Assembly: GCF_003315795.1 (NCBI RefSeq)
Contig: NZ_QMEY01000022.1
Span: 62,001 to 126,000, forward strand
DNA length: 64,000 nt
From: Spongiactinospora rosea
GTDB lineage: Bacteria > Actinomycetota > Actinomycetes > Streptosporangiales > Streptosporangiaceae
Direction of reading: 5' to 3'
In this document: in pieces, positions 26,934 through 34,002 of the stretch
Layout: each line of letters begins with the position of its first letter
How positions within the stretch are numbered: the first letter of the stretch is position 1
Made by a program: the position numbers and the translations under genes
Notes under the pieces: model-generated
Databases searched by the model: none
The model's input: the letters and a program-made list of their open reading frames with translations, nothing else
What the model was told of the DNA's origin: nothing

Positions 26934-27097
26934 TGTGCGACTCCATGACAAGTAGAGGTACCTCGTCTGGACGTGTCGGCACACCGGCTGGTTCGCGCCA
27001 TGTCCGGATATGGACACGACAAACGAGCGGGGACAGCCGGCAGCCAGAGACGCGAAAGCCCGGGTGCCGCGCCACAGCCCGGCCGGACAACGCACCT

Positions 27098-27126
27098 CAG
27101 CCCCTACCCGTCAAGGGCAGGGGCTG
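27098..27126. terminator. Candidate terminator hairpin
   Basis: CAGCCCCTACCC pairs with GGGCAGGGGCTG across a 5-nt loop (one mismatch). On the plus strand it is followed by TCTT. It lies 20 bp past the stop of the leftward gene ending at 27147, so it could end that transcript, although no U-run follows on the minus strand. Confidence 0.5.
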
Positions 27127-27146
27127 TCTTCAGATTCGGTTACTAG

Positions 27147-27821
27147 CTACGCGCGTACGCCACCCTGGGAGACCTTCGCCAACGCCTCGACGACCGCCTC
27201 GGCCACGCCCTGCGCGGAGGCCGGGTTCTGGCCGGTGACCAGGCGGTCGTCGGCCACCACCTGGGCCGCGAAGTCCGGGCCCGGTACGTGGGTCGCGCCT
27301 TCGGAGACCAGCCGGTCGGCCAGCAGGAAGGGCACCACCTCGGTGAGGCCGACGGCCTTCTCCTCCGCGTTGGTGAAGGCGGCCACCCGCTTGCCGGACA
27401 CGAGCGGCGTACCGTCCGACAGGGTGACGCCGGCCAGCGCGGACGGGCCGTGGCAGACCGCGCCCACCACGCCGTCGCGCTCGTAGATGTCCCGCGTCAG
27501 CCCCGCGAGGACCGGATTGTCAGGGAAGTCCCACATGGTGCCGTGGCCACCGGCGAAGAAGATCGCGTCGTACGCCGAGGCGTCCGCGTCCGCCGCCGCG
27601 GGCGTGACACCGAGCGTGTCGAGGAAGCGGCGCTGAATCGGGTCGGCCGCGTCCTCGCCGTCGCGCGGCGGCGTGCCGCCCGCCACGCTCACGACGTCCA
27701 CGTCGTGCCCGGCCGCCGTGAAGATCTCCCACGGGTGCGCGGCCTCGGACACGTAGAAGCCGGTCTTGCGTCCGGTGGACCCCAGGGTGTCGTGGCTGGT
27801 CAGAACCATCAGAATTCTCAT
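27147..27821 (-). CDS. DJ-1/PfpI-family protein (Hsp31/glyoxalase III-like)
   Basis: A 224-aa protein starting at MRILMVLTSHD. The nucleophile elbow is AVCHGPSAL with the catalytic Cys, and the acidic partner region is PWEIFTAAGHDVDVVS near the N-terminus. The motif IFFAGGHGTMWDFPDN is typical of this subgroup, which includes Hsp31-like glyoxalase III and stress deglycases. It is divergent from the LysR regulator at 27893, which likely controls it. Confidence 0.85.
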   Translation of the reverse strand: MRILMVLTSHDTLGSTGRKTGFYVSEAAHPWEIFTAAGHDVDVVSVAGGTPPRDGEDAADPIQRRFLDTLGVTPAAADADASAYDAIFFAGGHGTMWDFPDNPVLAGLTRDIYERDGVVGAVCHGPSALAGVTLSDGTPLVSGKRVAAFTNAEEKAVGLTEVVPFLLADRLVSEGATHVPGPDFAAQVVADDRLVTGQNPASAQGVAEAVVEALAKVSQGGVRA

Positions 27822-27879
27822 GCCTTCGACAATGCCGCACGCGACCCATAACACGCCAATAGTGCATCACAGTAGGTAT

Positions 27880-27895
27880 CATCAGGATTCTGATG
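27880..27895. promoter_or_regulatory. Inverted repeat CATCAG-N4-CTGATG at the lysR start
   Basis: A perfect 6-bp arm inverted repeat with 4-bp centre lies over the start codon of the LysR gene, 58 bp from the divergent DJ-1 start. It is a plausible LysR autoregulatory site (inference). Confidence 0.5.
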
Positions 27896-28762
27896 AGTCT
27901 GTCCTATGACCTGCTCCGTACGTTCCTCACGGTCTACCGGGCCCGCTCGGTGACCCGCGCCGCCGAGCTGCTGCAACTCTCCCAACCGGCCGTCACCGCG
28001 CAGATCAAGTCCCTGGAGCAGGCGGTGCGCCGCCCACTGTTCGAGCGGGTGGCACGCGGCATGGCCCCGACCCCCGCCGCCGACGAACTGGCCGGGCGCG
28101 TCGCCGCGCCGCTCGACGCGCTCGAAGAACTCGTCACAGGTGACCTCGGCGAGCCCGCCGAAGTGTTCGCCCGCGCCGTACACCTGGGCGGGCCCGCCGA
28201 GCTGGTCTGCGCGCGGGTGCTGCCGTCGCTGGCCCCGATGGTGCGCGACGGGCTGCGGCTGCGGGTCGCGCTCGGGCTCCCCGAGGACCTGTTGTCCGCG
28301 CTCGCCGACGGCAGCCTCGACCTGGTGATCTCCAGCGTCCGGCCGCGCAGGGCCGGCCTGCGGGTGGAACCGCTGTGCGACGAGGAGTTCGTCCTGGTGG
28401 CCGCCCCGGGATGGACGTTCGAGCAGTTGGAACACGCCCCGCTGCTCGCCTACGCGGAGAACCTGCCGATCCTGCGCCGCTACTGGCGTACCGTCTTCGA
28501 CACCCGCCTCACCCGCAGCCCGGCGGTCGTGGTCCCCGATCTGCGCGGCGTGCTGGCCGCCGTCATGGCGGGCGCGGGGGCCACGGTGCTGCCCCGGTAC
28601 CTCTGTGCGGCCGAACTGGCGGACGGCAGGCTCATCGCGCTGCTGGAGCCGGAACTGCCCCCGATCAACACGCTCTTCCTGGCCTCACGAGCGGGTACGC
28701 AGCACCCGGCGGCGCGCGCCGTCCACGGGCACCTGCTCCTCCAGGGGCACGCCTGGTCATAG
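27893..28762 (+). CDS. LysR-family transcriptional regulator
   Basis: A 289-aa protein with N-terminal winged helix-turn-helix (LLRTFLTVYRARSVTRAAELLQLSQPAVTAQIKSLEQAVRRPLFERVARG) and a C-terminal substrate-binding-like domain from about residue 90 (AVHLGGPAELVCARVLPSLAPM). The ligand is unknown. Its divergence from the DJ-1/PfpI gene with a 71-bp shared control region suggests it regulates that gene in response to electrophile or oxidative stress (inference). Confidence 0.9.
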   Translation: MSLSYDLLRTFLTVYRARSVTRAAELLQLSQPAVTAQIKSLEQAVRRPLFERVARGMAPTPAADELAGRVAAPLDALEELVTGDLGEPAEVFARAVHLGGPAELVCARVLPSLAPMVRDGLRLRVALGLPEDLLSALADGSLDLVISSVRPRRAGLRVEPLCDEEFVLVAAPGWTFEQLEHAPLLAYAENLPILRRYWRTVFDTRLTRSPAVVVPDLRGVLAAVMAGAGATVLPRYLCAAELADGRLIALLEPELPPINTLFLASRAGTQHPAARAVHGHLLLQGHAWS

Positions 28763-28796
28763 CGGGCTGCCGCCGCGTGAGCCGCGTTCGTTGAGC

Positions 28797-29305
28797 AGGG
28801 CGGTGGTCCCGGGCACGACCTTCCTGCGCGTCATTGCCGGCTCGGGCGGCAGCGTGTCCGTCTCGCCCGCCGTGAAACTGATGATGGGACGCGGGTACCC
28901 GATGGTGACCGCCCGCCATCTGGACCGATCAACCTCAGCATGGACGTCGAGGTGACCGGATCGTCCGACATGTTCACCCAGATGTGGGCGGCCTACAGGC
29001 GGGCCGGTGGGCGGAGCACGGTACGGCGCGGGAGCCCGCGCACCGGCCTGGACGACCGCACGGGCTCCCTGACCGTCGGCAAGCAGGCCGACCTGCCCCT
29101 GCTCCGCGCCGACCGCCCCGACGTCGCGCCCGTCCACGACCCTGCGGGCACGGTGGTGCTGCAGATGGACCGGGCACACATGGACACGGTGCTCGTCGCC
29201 GGACGTACGATGCTCCGCGACGGCCGTCCACTCGCATTGCTCACCGAGGCGGCCAAGGCTTCCGCCCGCCCCACGCCTCTGCTGCGAAACGCCGCTGTTA
29301 CTTAA
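28797..29305 (+). pseudogene. Decayed amidohydrolase (cytosine/guanine deaminase-like superfamily)
   Basis: Two frames together resemble the C-terminal half of an amidohydrolase. The first reads VIAGSGGSVSVSPAVKLMMGRGYPMV. The second starts near 28920 with PINLSMDVEVTGSSDMFTQMWAAYRRA and ends with GLDDRTGSLTVGKQADLPLLRADRPDVAPVHDPAGTVV and VDTVLVAGR-like residues. A frameshift lies around 28920-28925. About 40 family residues are missing between the MWAAYRRA and GLDDRTG segments, and the N-terminal metal-binding half is absent. It is read as a gene remnant. Confidence 0.7.
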
Positions 29306-29308
29306 CTC

Positions 29309-29566
29309 TTAACCACTCTGTTTCTGCTTGTCGCGGTCGAACAGCGCCGCCGCGCCCATCAGGAAGAGCTGTGTGATGACACGGTCGAGCCTTCTCTGTT
29401 TCCATGCGGTGGCCATAAGGCCCCGGTGGGCGGCCAGGTGGTGGGCCAGGACGTCGTGGCCGATGTTGTGGGCTCGGCCGAAGTGACGGTACGCCGTGCG
29501 GAAATCTCGCACGGCCAGCGCGGCTCGGCCGTTCTCCATCTCTAATTCGTACGTGGTGTCGGTCAT
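29309..29566 (-). CDS. DUF3703-family small protein
   Basis: An 85-aa protein, MTDTTYELEMENGRAALAVRDFRTAYRHFGRAHNIGHDVLAHHLAAHRGLM, which matches the helical DUF3703 pattern (alternating E-x-G-R-A-A-L and F-x-x-A-Y-R-H-x-G-R-A-H). The function is unknown. It lies 18 bp downstream of the TetR gene on the same strand, so both are probably one transcript. Confidence 0.75.
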   Translation of the reverse strand: MTDTTYELEMENGRAALAVRDFRTAYRHFGRAHNIGHDVLAHHLAAHRGLMATAWKQRRLDRVITQLFLMGAAALFDRDKQKQSG

Positions 29567-29584
29567 AATTGCCTCCCCGTAGGT

Positions 29585-30184
29585 TCACAGGCCCCGTATC
29601 AGGACCTCGAATGCTTCGTCGATGAGTTCGTCCAGAGGCCGCGGGTCGACGCGACCTCGATTCTCGGCCGCCTGGAGGGCGGCGAAAGCGGCGCCGACCA
29701 GCACGCTTGGATATATCCCTTCGGACAGCGGCGGGCCGATCCGCTCGGCGATCTCGGTGGTGAGAGCCGCCATGGTGATGTCCACTTGGTCGAAGCGCAG
29801 CCGGGAGAACAGCTCGGGATGCCGCCGGTACAACTCCTGGAGCAGTTCCCATTCCTCGGCCAGATGCGCGAAGTCGGCCGCGTGCGCCATGGCCTTGATG
29901 ACCTCGCGCATCGCCACGGCGGCAGGTTCGCCTTCCGGCCTGGCACGCAATTCGGCCACGATCTCCTCGGTCGTCCACTGGTGCGGTTCGATCGAGAACG
30001 CGGCGTCCTTGGTCGGGAAGTGGTTGAAGAAGGTACGCGGTGAGATGTCGGCCGCCTTGCTGATCTCCTCCACCGTCACCGCATCGGGCCCACCCCGCTC
30101 CAGCGCCAGCCGCACGGCCACCCCCCGAATCGCCACCCGCCGAGCGATCCGCCGCCTCTCCCGCCGCCCTTCTCCTGCATCCAC
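29585..30184 (-). CDS. TetR-family transcriptional regulator
   Basis: A 199-aa protein. The N-terminal helix-turn-helix reads ALERGGPDAVTVEEISKAADISPRTFFNHFPTKDAAF at about residues 27-63, the classical TetR pattern with F-F-N-H-F. A helical ligand domain follows. GTG start at 30184. An inverted repeat (30188-30218) sits directly upstream, as expected for autorepression. Confidence 0.9.
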   Translation of the reverse strand: MDAGEGRRERRRIARRVAIRGVAVRLALERGGPDAVTVEEISKAADISPRTFFNHFPTKDAAFSIEPHQWTTEEIVAELRARPEGEPAAVAMREVIKAMAHAADFAHLAEEWELLQELYRRHPELFSRLRFDQVDITMAALTTEIAERIGPPLSEGIYPSVLVGAAFAALQAAENRGRVDPRPLDELIDEAFEVLIRGL

Positions 30185-30187
30185 TGT

Positions 30188-30218
30188 TGCAGTCTATGCA
30201 AAATCTGCAGAGACTGCA
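30188..30218. promoter_or_regulatory. TetR operator candidate
   Basis: Perfect 8-bp arms TGCAGTCT (30188-30195) and AGACTGCA (30211-30218) flank a 15-bp centre that itself contains ATGCAAAATCTGCAG. It lies immediately upstream of the TetR start codon. Confidence 0.65.
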
Positions 30219-30262
30219 GGGTTTGTGGAGAAGTTGTTACGCAGAGCGTGGATGTATGCAGG

Positions 30263-30400
30263 TCACTCGACGCAACTGGACGGCAAGTGCGCCTCATCGG
30301 GCCACTCGAAGTCGCGAACTGCGAAGAGGGCCCTCCCCGCGCGACCTCAACGCAGTTGTCGCTTGTGTGCTGGTCGACTACGCCCGGCCTCCCGCGTTCA
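30263..30400 (-). pseudogene. Relic of a DUF397 gene
   Basis: On the minus strand one frame reads DNCVEVARGGPS, the start signature of DUF397 proteins. After a frameshift the next frame reads FAVRDFEWPDEAHLPSSCVE and stops. The intact DUF397 gene at 33771-33989 reads ENCVEVARVGAAFAVRDSKRPDEAHLLF, so the relic is clearly related. The last third and the partner XRE gene are gone. Confidence 0.75.
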
Positions 30401-30475
30401 TCAAAAGGCGGGGCAGCGACTGCACTGCCGCCACTAGGCTCCCTCCAGTCACTGTGGGGCGGGGGAAGGGGCGGT

Positions 30476-31030
30476 ATGGCTGGGGAAACCCAGGAAGTAG
30501 AGGTCAAATACCTGGTTACCGACCTTCGTGTCCTGGAGGAATCCCTGGCTCGCCAAGGGGCGATCTTGTCGGCTCCGGTACGACAGGACGATCAGGCGTA
30601 CGCCGAACCCGGGTGGGCCTACGGGCAGAGCAAGATCGGGGTGGCGTTCGCGCGGCTGCGTACTCAGGGCGGCCGGCACTACTTCACGGTCAAGAAGCCG
30701 CTCGCGAACGAGATGGCGTGCCTGGAACGGGAGACCGAGGTCGCCGATCGCGAGCAGATGCACGAGGCCGTCATCGCGATGGGCTTCCAGCCGACCGTAC
30801 GGATCGTGAAGACCCGCCGGACCGCTCGCCTGGACGGGATGACGATCTGCGTGGACGAGGTGGAACACGCCGGGGTGTTCGTGGAGATCGAGCGTACGGT
30901 GGACGCTACGGAGTCCGGCACCGCCGTACAAGAGCAGTTGGACGCCTTCGCATGCTCCCTCGGCGTACGGTTGCAGCGCACCACCGACACCTACGACTCA
31001 CTCGTTCGCGCCGCCCTGACGCCTGCCTAG
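30476..31030 (+). CDS. CYTH-domain protein (class IV adenylate cyclase CyaB / triphosphatase type)
   Basis: A 184-aa protein starting at ATG 30476 (ribosome site GGGGGAAGGGG); in-frame sequence upstream overlaps the DUF397 relic and is not conserved-looking. It has the hallmark E-x-E-x-K near the N-terminus (EVEVKYLV), basic strand residues (FARLRTQGGRHYFTVKKP), the acidic pair DEVEHAGVFVEIE, and TTDTYDSLV at the end. CYTH enzymes bind a triphosphate in a beta-tunnel with Mg2+ and make cAMP or hydrolyse inorganic/nucleoside triphosphate. The stop overlaps that of the convergent phosphoesterase (CTAG). Confidence 0.85.
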   Translation: MAGETQEVEVKYLVTDLRVLEESLARQGAILSAPVRQDDQAYAEPGWAYGQSKIGVAFARLRTQGGRHYFTVKKPLANEMACLERETEVADREQMHEAVIAMGFQPTVRIVKTRRTARLDGMTICVDEVEHAGVFVEIERTVDATESGTAVQEQLDAFACSLGVRLQRTTDTYDSLVRAALTPA

Positions 31031-31827
31031 AACAGCGCGATCTCCTCCGGCTCAGCGAGATTTCGGTACGGCAGGCGCACAGCGTCGAGGCCCAGTTCGA
31101 GTCGCACCGCAGCGTGGTCGGTCAGCCCCAGGTCGCGGGTCTGATGCAGGTAGGCACAGCCACTGATGTGGCCCGCCAGGGCCGCGCCTACATGGAAGTA
31201 GTCGTAGCGGTAGCCCGCCCCGGTCCGGCCGATCCAGCTATGCGGGTGTGGCCCGGCCGGATAACAGTGATCATAAGTGTCGATGAACCCCTGAGCGCTC
31301 AGAGTGTCCAGCAGGCCGTACTCGAACGGCAGGAACCCCGGGTGAGGCGGGGTATGCCCGGCGGCGATCACGTTGTAGTCGCCGCCGATCACCAGGTGGC
31401 CGCGCTGCTCGGCGGGCAGTTCGGCCACGGCTTTGAGTAGTGAGGCGATGAACAGCTCCTTGCGAGCGGTCTTGTCGGCGCTGCGGTCCCGGCTGGGTAC
31501 GTACACGCTGAGAAACCAAGTGCGCGGGGTGGTGTCCAGGCCCGCGGCGGCCACCCGGCCGGGGATACTGACCTCGGGAAGTAGCAGCGGTGGCCCGGCC
31601 AGGGAGATCCGGCTGACCAGCGCCGCTCCCCGTTCGCCGTCGTCCGGGGTCTTGATGACCGCGTACCCCGCTCGACGAAACGCTTCCAGTATGTAGGCCG
31701 TACCAGAACCTGCGCTGGTCTCGGTCAGCAGGAAGATATCTTCAGGCCGGCCGGCCAGCCAGCGCAGCAGCATTTCGGCGCGCGTCATGGACGCGGCCCC
31801 GATGTTGACCGTCAACGCCGCGACCAT
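31027..31827 (-). CDS. Endonuclease/exonuclease/phosphatase (EEP) family protein
   Basis: A 266-aa metal-dependent phosphoesterase. It begins ALTVNIGAASMTRAEMLLRWL (normally L-x-N-I-x-G), has the glutamate TETSAGSG, the central VIGGDYNVI (G-D-x-N), and RYDYFHVG plus the catalytic DLGLTDHAAVRLE (S/T-D-H). Family members are exonuclease III-type nucleases, phosphatases or phosphodiesterases. It is the last gene of a leftward unit after the kinase gene (21 bp gap) and the radical SAM gene. It may act on nucleic acid or on a small phosphorylated product of the cluster. Confidence 0.82.
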   Translation of the reverse strand: MVAALTVNIGAASMTRAEMLLRWLAGRPEDIFLLTETSAGSGTAYILEAFRRAGYAVIKTPDDGERGAALVSRISLAGPPLLLPEVSIPGRVAAAGLDTTPRTWFLSVYVPSRDRSADKTARKELFIASLLKAVAELPAEQRGHLVIGGDYNVIAAGHTPPHPGFLPFEYGLLDTLSAQGFIDTYDHCYPAGPHPHSWIGRTGAGYRYDYFHVGAALAGHISGCAYLHQTRDLGLTDHAAVRLELGLDAVRLPYRNLAEPEEIALF

Positions 31828-31848
31828 ATAACCCGCCGACCCTTCGTC

Positions 31849-32451
31849 TCACGTTCCGAGCTGCTCCAGATGCCGCAGGAGCCGCGTGGCCACACCATCC
31901 GGATCCAGGCCGCGGCAGTTGATCAGCGCCTGCCGCCAACCGCGGGCGGCCAGAAAGGCGAACGCTTCCTCATACAGGGCGATCTCCTGCTCGGGGGAAC
32001 CGGCGGCCTCCAGCCGCGAACGCCTGGCGCGCAGGTCCAGCCGCTGCCGCAGCACCTGTGGGGTGTGGTACAGGTAGAAGGATAGAGACGCAGGTGGCAC
32101 ATGAGCGTTGTAATGCCAGATCTCTCTCACTGGTAAACCATCGAGCCGCTGAAGCACCAGTGAGGACTGGACGTAACGGTCACTGATCACGGTCATGCCC
32201 GCAGCCAGTGCAGGGGCGATCTCGGTTTCGATGTGGGCATACCGGTCGGCGGCCACCGCCAAGGCCAGCGCGCGGCCGGTCAGGGAGCTCTCAGTGGCGC
32301 GGATCAATTTTCCCAGCGCGGTGCCGGACGGTTCGGTGGTCACATGCACGGCGCTCCCGGATGCGCGGAGCCGGTCGGCCAGCCGTGCGGCGGTGGTGGT
32401 CTTGCCGACGCCGTTCGGGCCTTCCACTGCGATGAACAGGCCGTTGGTCAT
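31849..32451 (-). CDS. Thymidylate-kinase-like nucleotide kinase
   Basis: A 200-aa P-loop kinase starting at ATG 32451, overlapping the radical SAM stop by ATGA. Walker A is EGPNGVGKTTTAARLADRL, followed by TTEPSGTALGKLIR (the E-P-G/S-T base-phosphate loop). The DRYVQSSLVLQ motif corresponds to the TMK D-R-Y/F-x-x-S-x-x-A/Y segment. It is shorter in the lid region and has an unusual long middle (WHYNAHVPPASLSFYLYHTPQVLRQRL). A housekeeping tmk is expected elsewhere, so this copy probably phosphorylates a different or modified nucleotide (inference). Confidence 0.85.
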   Translation of the reverse strand: MTNGLFIAVEGPNGVGKTTTAARLADRLRASGSAVHVTTEPSGTALGKLIRATESSLTGRALALAVAADRYAHIETEIAPALAAGMTVISDRYVQSSLVLQRLDGLPVREIWHYNAHVPPASLSFYLYHTPQVLRQRLDLRARRSRLEAAGSPEQEIALYEEAFAFLAARGWRQALINCRGLDPDGVATRLLRHLEQLGT

Positions 32452-33548
32452 GAGCGGCGCGGGGTGATCTGCAACAGGGGCTGTTCGGTGATGGGGCACT
32501 GCTCGGTGTCCACCTCGCCGATGCGCTGTCGCTGGGAGATGACGGCGGCCGGGCAGCCCTTGCCGCAGGAATCGTTCAGCGAGCATGAGGGGCAGGTTGG
32601 GTTCGTGCCCATGCGCAGCTTGCCGGCCAGATCGTAGTCGTCGAGGGCCGGGGCGACCTCCTCGTGCAGGATGTTTCCCACGAGGAAGTCGCTGTCGGGG
32701 TACTGCGAGTGGGGGGTTCGGGCGGCGAACACCAGATAAGGGCAGACCGCCGTGGCGCCGTCGGCGAAGACGTAGATCAGCCGTCCCGCGTCACAGCCGG
32801 ACAGCGGTTTGCCGTCGTCGTTGGGGAACCGGATATGTACCACGTCGATGCCTTGGGCGCGATATCGCTCTGTGAGGTCATAGATGGCGCGCATGGTGGT
32901 GGTACCGGCGGCTAGGCGCCCCTGGCTCTTCACTCCGCGCCCGAACGCCGAAAGCGGGTTCATCAGCACGTACTCAGCACCGACTTCGACGGCGAAGACA
33001 CACAAGGCGGCGAACTCTTCGGCGTCGGTGAGGGCGTTGGGAGTGGACAGCAGTCCTTGCAGCAGACCGGCTTCGGCGAAAGCGCGGGCGGTGGCCAAGG
33101 TGGTGTCGAAGGAGGCGAGGTTGCCACGGAACTTGCCGTGCGATTCGCGGCGGAATCCGTCGAAGGACACATTGACGTGTACGTTGCCGAGGTCGGCGAG
33201 GGTGGTGATCTGCTCAGTGGTGGTCTGCGTGGCATTGGTGCAGATCCCCAATGGCAGACCGAGGTCGGCGACGGCGCGGCAGATGTCCATGATGTGCGGG
33301 TGGGCGAACGGCTCCCCGCCGGTCAAGGTGAGGCGCTGTACGCGAGCCCGCTGCAGTCGGGGGAACACGGTCTGGACCAGGTCGTCCAAGCGCATGTGCT
33401 GTCCCCAGTCGCCGGAGGAGACGAAGCAGTGCGCGCAATGCAGGTTGCACCGCTCGGTGATCTGAACGAGCGCCTTGCGGCCCTCACCTGCTACTGAAGT
33501 GCGGAAGTAACAGGAAGCGGCATGAGTATCGAGGACGAGACGCTTCAC
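32448..33548 (-). CDS. Radical SAM protein with complete SPASM domain
   Basis: A 366-aa protein. GTG start at 33548 is preceded by GAGGAGG. Radical SAM [4Fe-4S] ligands are C34, C38, C41 (CNLHCAHC), followed by GGEP at 77-80. The C-terminus fits the SPASM formula exactly: C-x11-G-x4-C (CDAGRLIYVFADGATAVC), then CPSCSLNDSCGKGC (C-x2-C-x5-C-x3-C) and a last C in TEQC. SPASM proteins carry two auxiliary clusters and usually modify peptides or proteins, such as sactipeptide and PqqE-like maturases. No known precursor is adjacent. It leads an operon with the kinase and phosphoesterase. Confidence 0.9.
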   Translation of the reverse strand: MKRLVLDTHAASCYFRTSVAGEGRKALVQITERCNLHCAHCFVSSGDWGQHMRLDDLVQTVFPRLQRARVQRLTLTGGEPFAHPHIMDICRAVADLGLPLGICTNATQTTTEQITTLADLGNVHVNVSFDGFRRESHGKFRGNLASFDTTLATARAFAEAGLLQGLLSTPNALTDAEEFAALCVFAVEVGAEYVLMNPLSAFGRGVKSQGRLAAGTTTMRAIYDLTERYRAQGIDVVHIRFPNDDGKPLSGCDAGRLIYVFADGATAVCPYLVFAARTPHSQYPDSDFLVGNILHEEVAPALDDYDLAGKLRMGTNPTCPSCSLNDSCGKGCPAAVISQRQRIGEVDTEQCPITEQPLLQITPRRS

Positions 33549-33616
33549 GAATGATCCTCCTCGCGGCGAGAGAACCGGGGGCGGTGCTGAAGGGACGGCC
33601 CGCTCAGCGTTCTCAT
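33545..33616 (-). CDS. Possible 23-aa leader ORF coupled to the radical SAM gene
   Basis: An ATG at 33616 opens a 23-residue frame beginning MRTLSGPSLQHRPRFSRREE. Its TGA overlaps the radical SAM GTG start (TCGTGAAG). The ribosome site before it is weak. It could be a translational leader, a very short precursor peptide for the SPASM enzyme, or chance. The tight overlap is what makes it notable. Confidence 0.3.
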   Translation of the reverse strand: MRTLSGPSLQHRPRFSRREEDHS

Positions 33617-33735
33617 AGGGTTGTTCCCATGGAACGTGGGGCACGCTCAGACCTCGCCGTACTCGGGGCGTGAGAGAGTTCTGATGAGCTGTGAGGTAGG
33701 GGGGCTCGATCACCTTGCCGGTTGGCATGTGAAAA

Positions 33736-33760
33736 CGCCCGGCCGGGGTGCGGCCGGGCG
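33736..33760 (-). terminator. Rho-independent terminator of the XRE/DUF397 unit
   Basis: A perfect 10-bp GC stem (CGCCCGGCCG / CGGCCGGGCG) with a 5-nt loop. On the minus strand it is followed by TTTTC. It lies 10 bp beyond the stop of the DUF397 gene at 33771 and insulates it from the radical SAM promoter. Confidence 0.85.
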
Positions 33761-33770
33761 CGTTACACCA

Positions 33771-33989
33771 TCAGGTGTTGTTGAGTTGATCGTTTTTCAC
33801 GGCGTGGATGAACGCTTGCCACTCGTCGCGACTGAATAACAGGTGGGCCTCATCAGGTCGTTTGGAGTCGCGCACCGCGAAGGCGGCTCCTACTCGCGCG
33901 ACCTCAACGCAGTTTTCGCCTGCTGGCATACTCCACGTGCTCTTCACCCAGACGGCACTGGAGATGTCTACGTCGTTTCGGTTGATCAC
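33771..33989 (-). CDS. DUF397 small protein
   Basis: A 72-aa protein from GTG 33989, after AGGGAGG. It has the family signature AVWVKSTWSMPAGENCVEVARVGAAFAVRDSKRPDEAHLLFSRDEWQAFIHAVK (W-x-K-S-S/T, N-C-V-E-V-A, F-A-V-R-D-S-K, W-x-A-F). Genes of this type almost always follow an XRE/DUF5753 regulator in actinomycetes, as in the whiJ/bldB-type loci, and may act as an antagonist or cofactor of it. It lies 13 bp downstream of that gene. Confidence 0.9.
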   Translation of the reverse strand: MINRNDVDISSAVWVKSTWSMPAGENCVEVARVGAAFAVRDSKRPDEAHLLFSRDEWQAFIHAVKNDQLNNT

Positions 33990-34002
33990 ACCCAACCTCC
34001 CT

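Noticed and set aside
32448..33548. Viperin-like identity for the radical SAM protein, because a nucleotide kinase is adjacent as in viperin/CMPK2
   Set aside because: The complete seven-Cys SPASM pattern is present, which viperins lack, and the GGEP and following regions read like peptide-modifying radical SAM enzymes.
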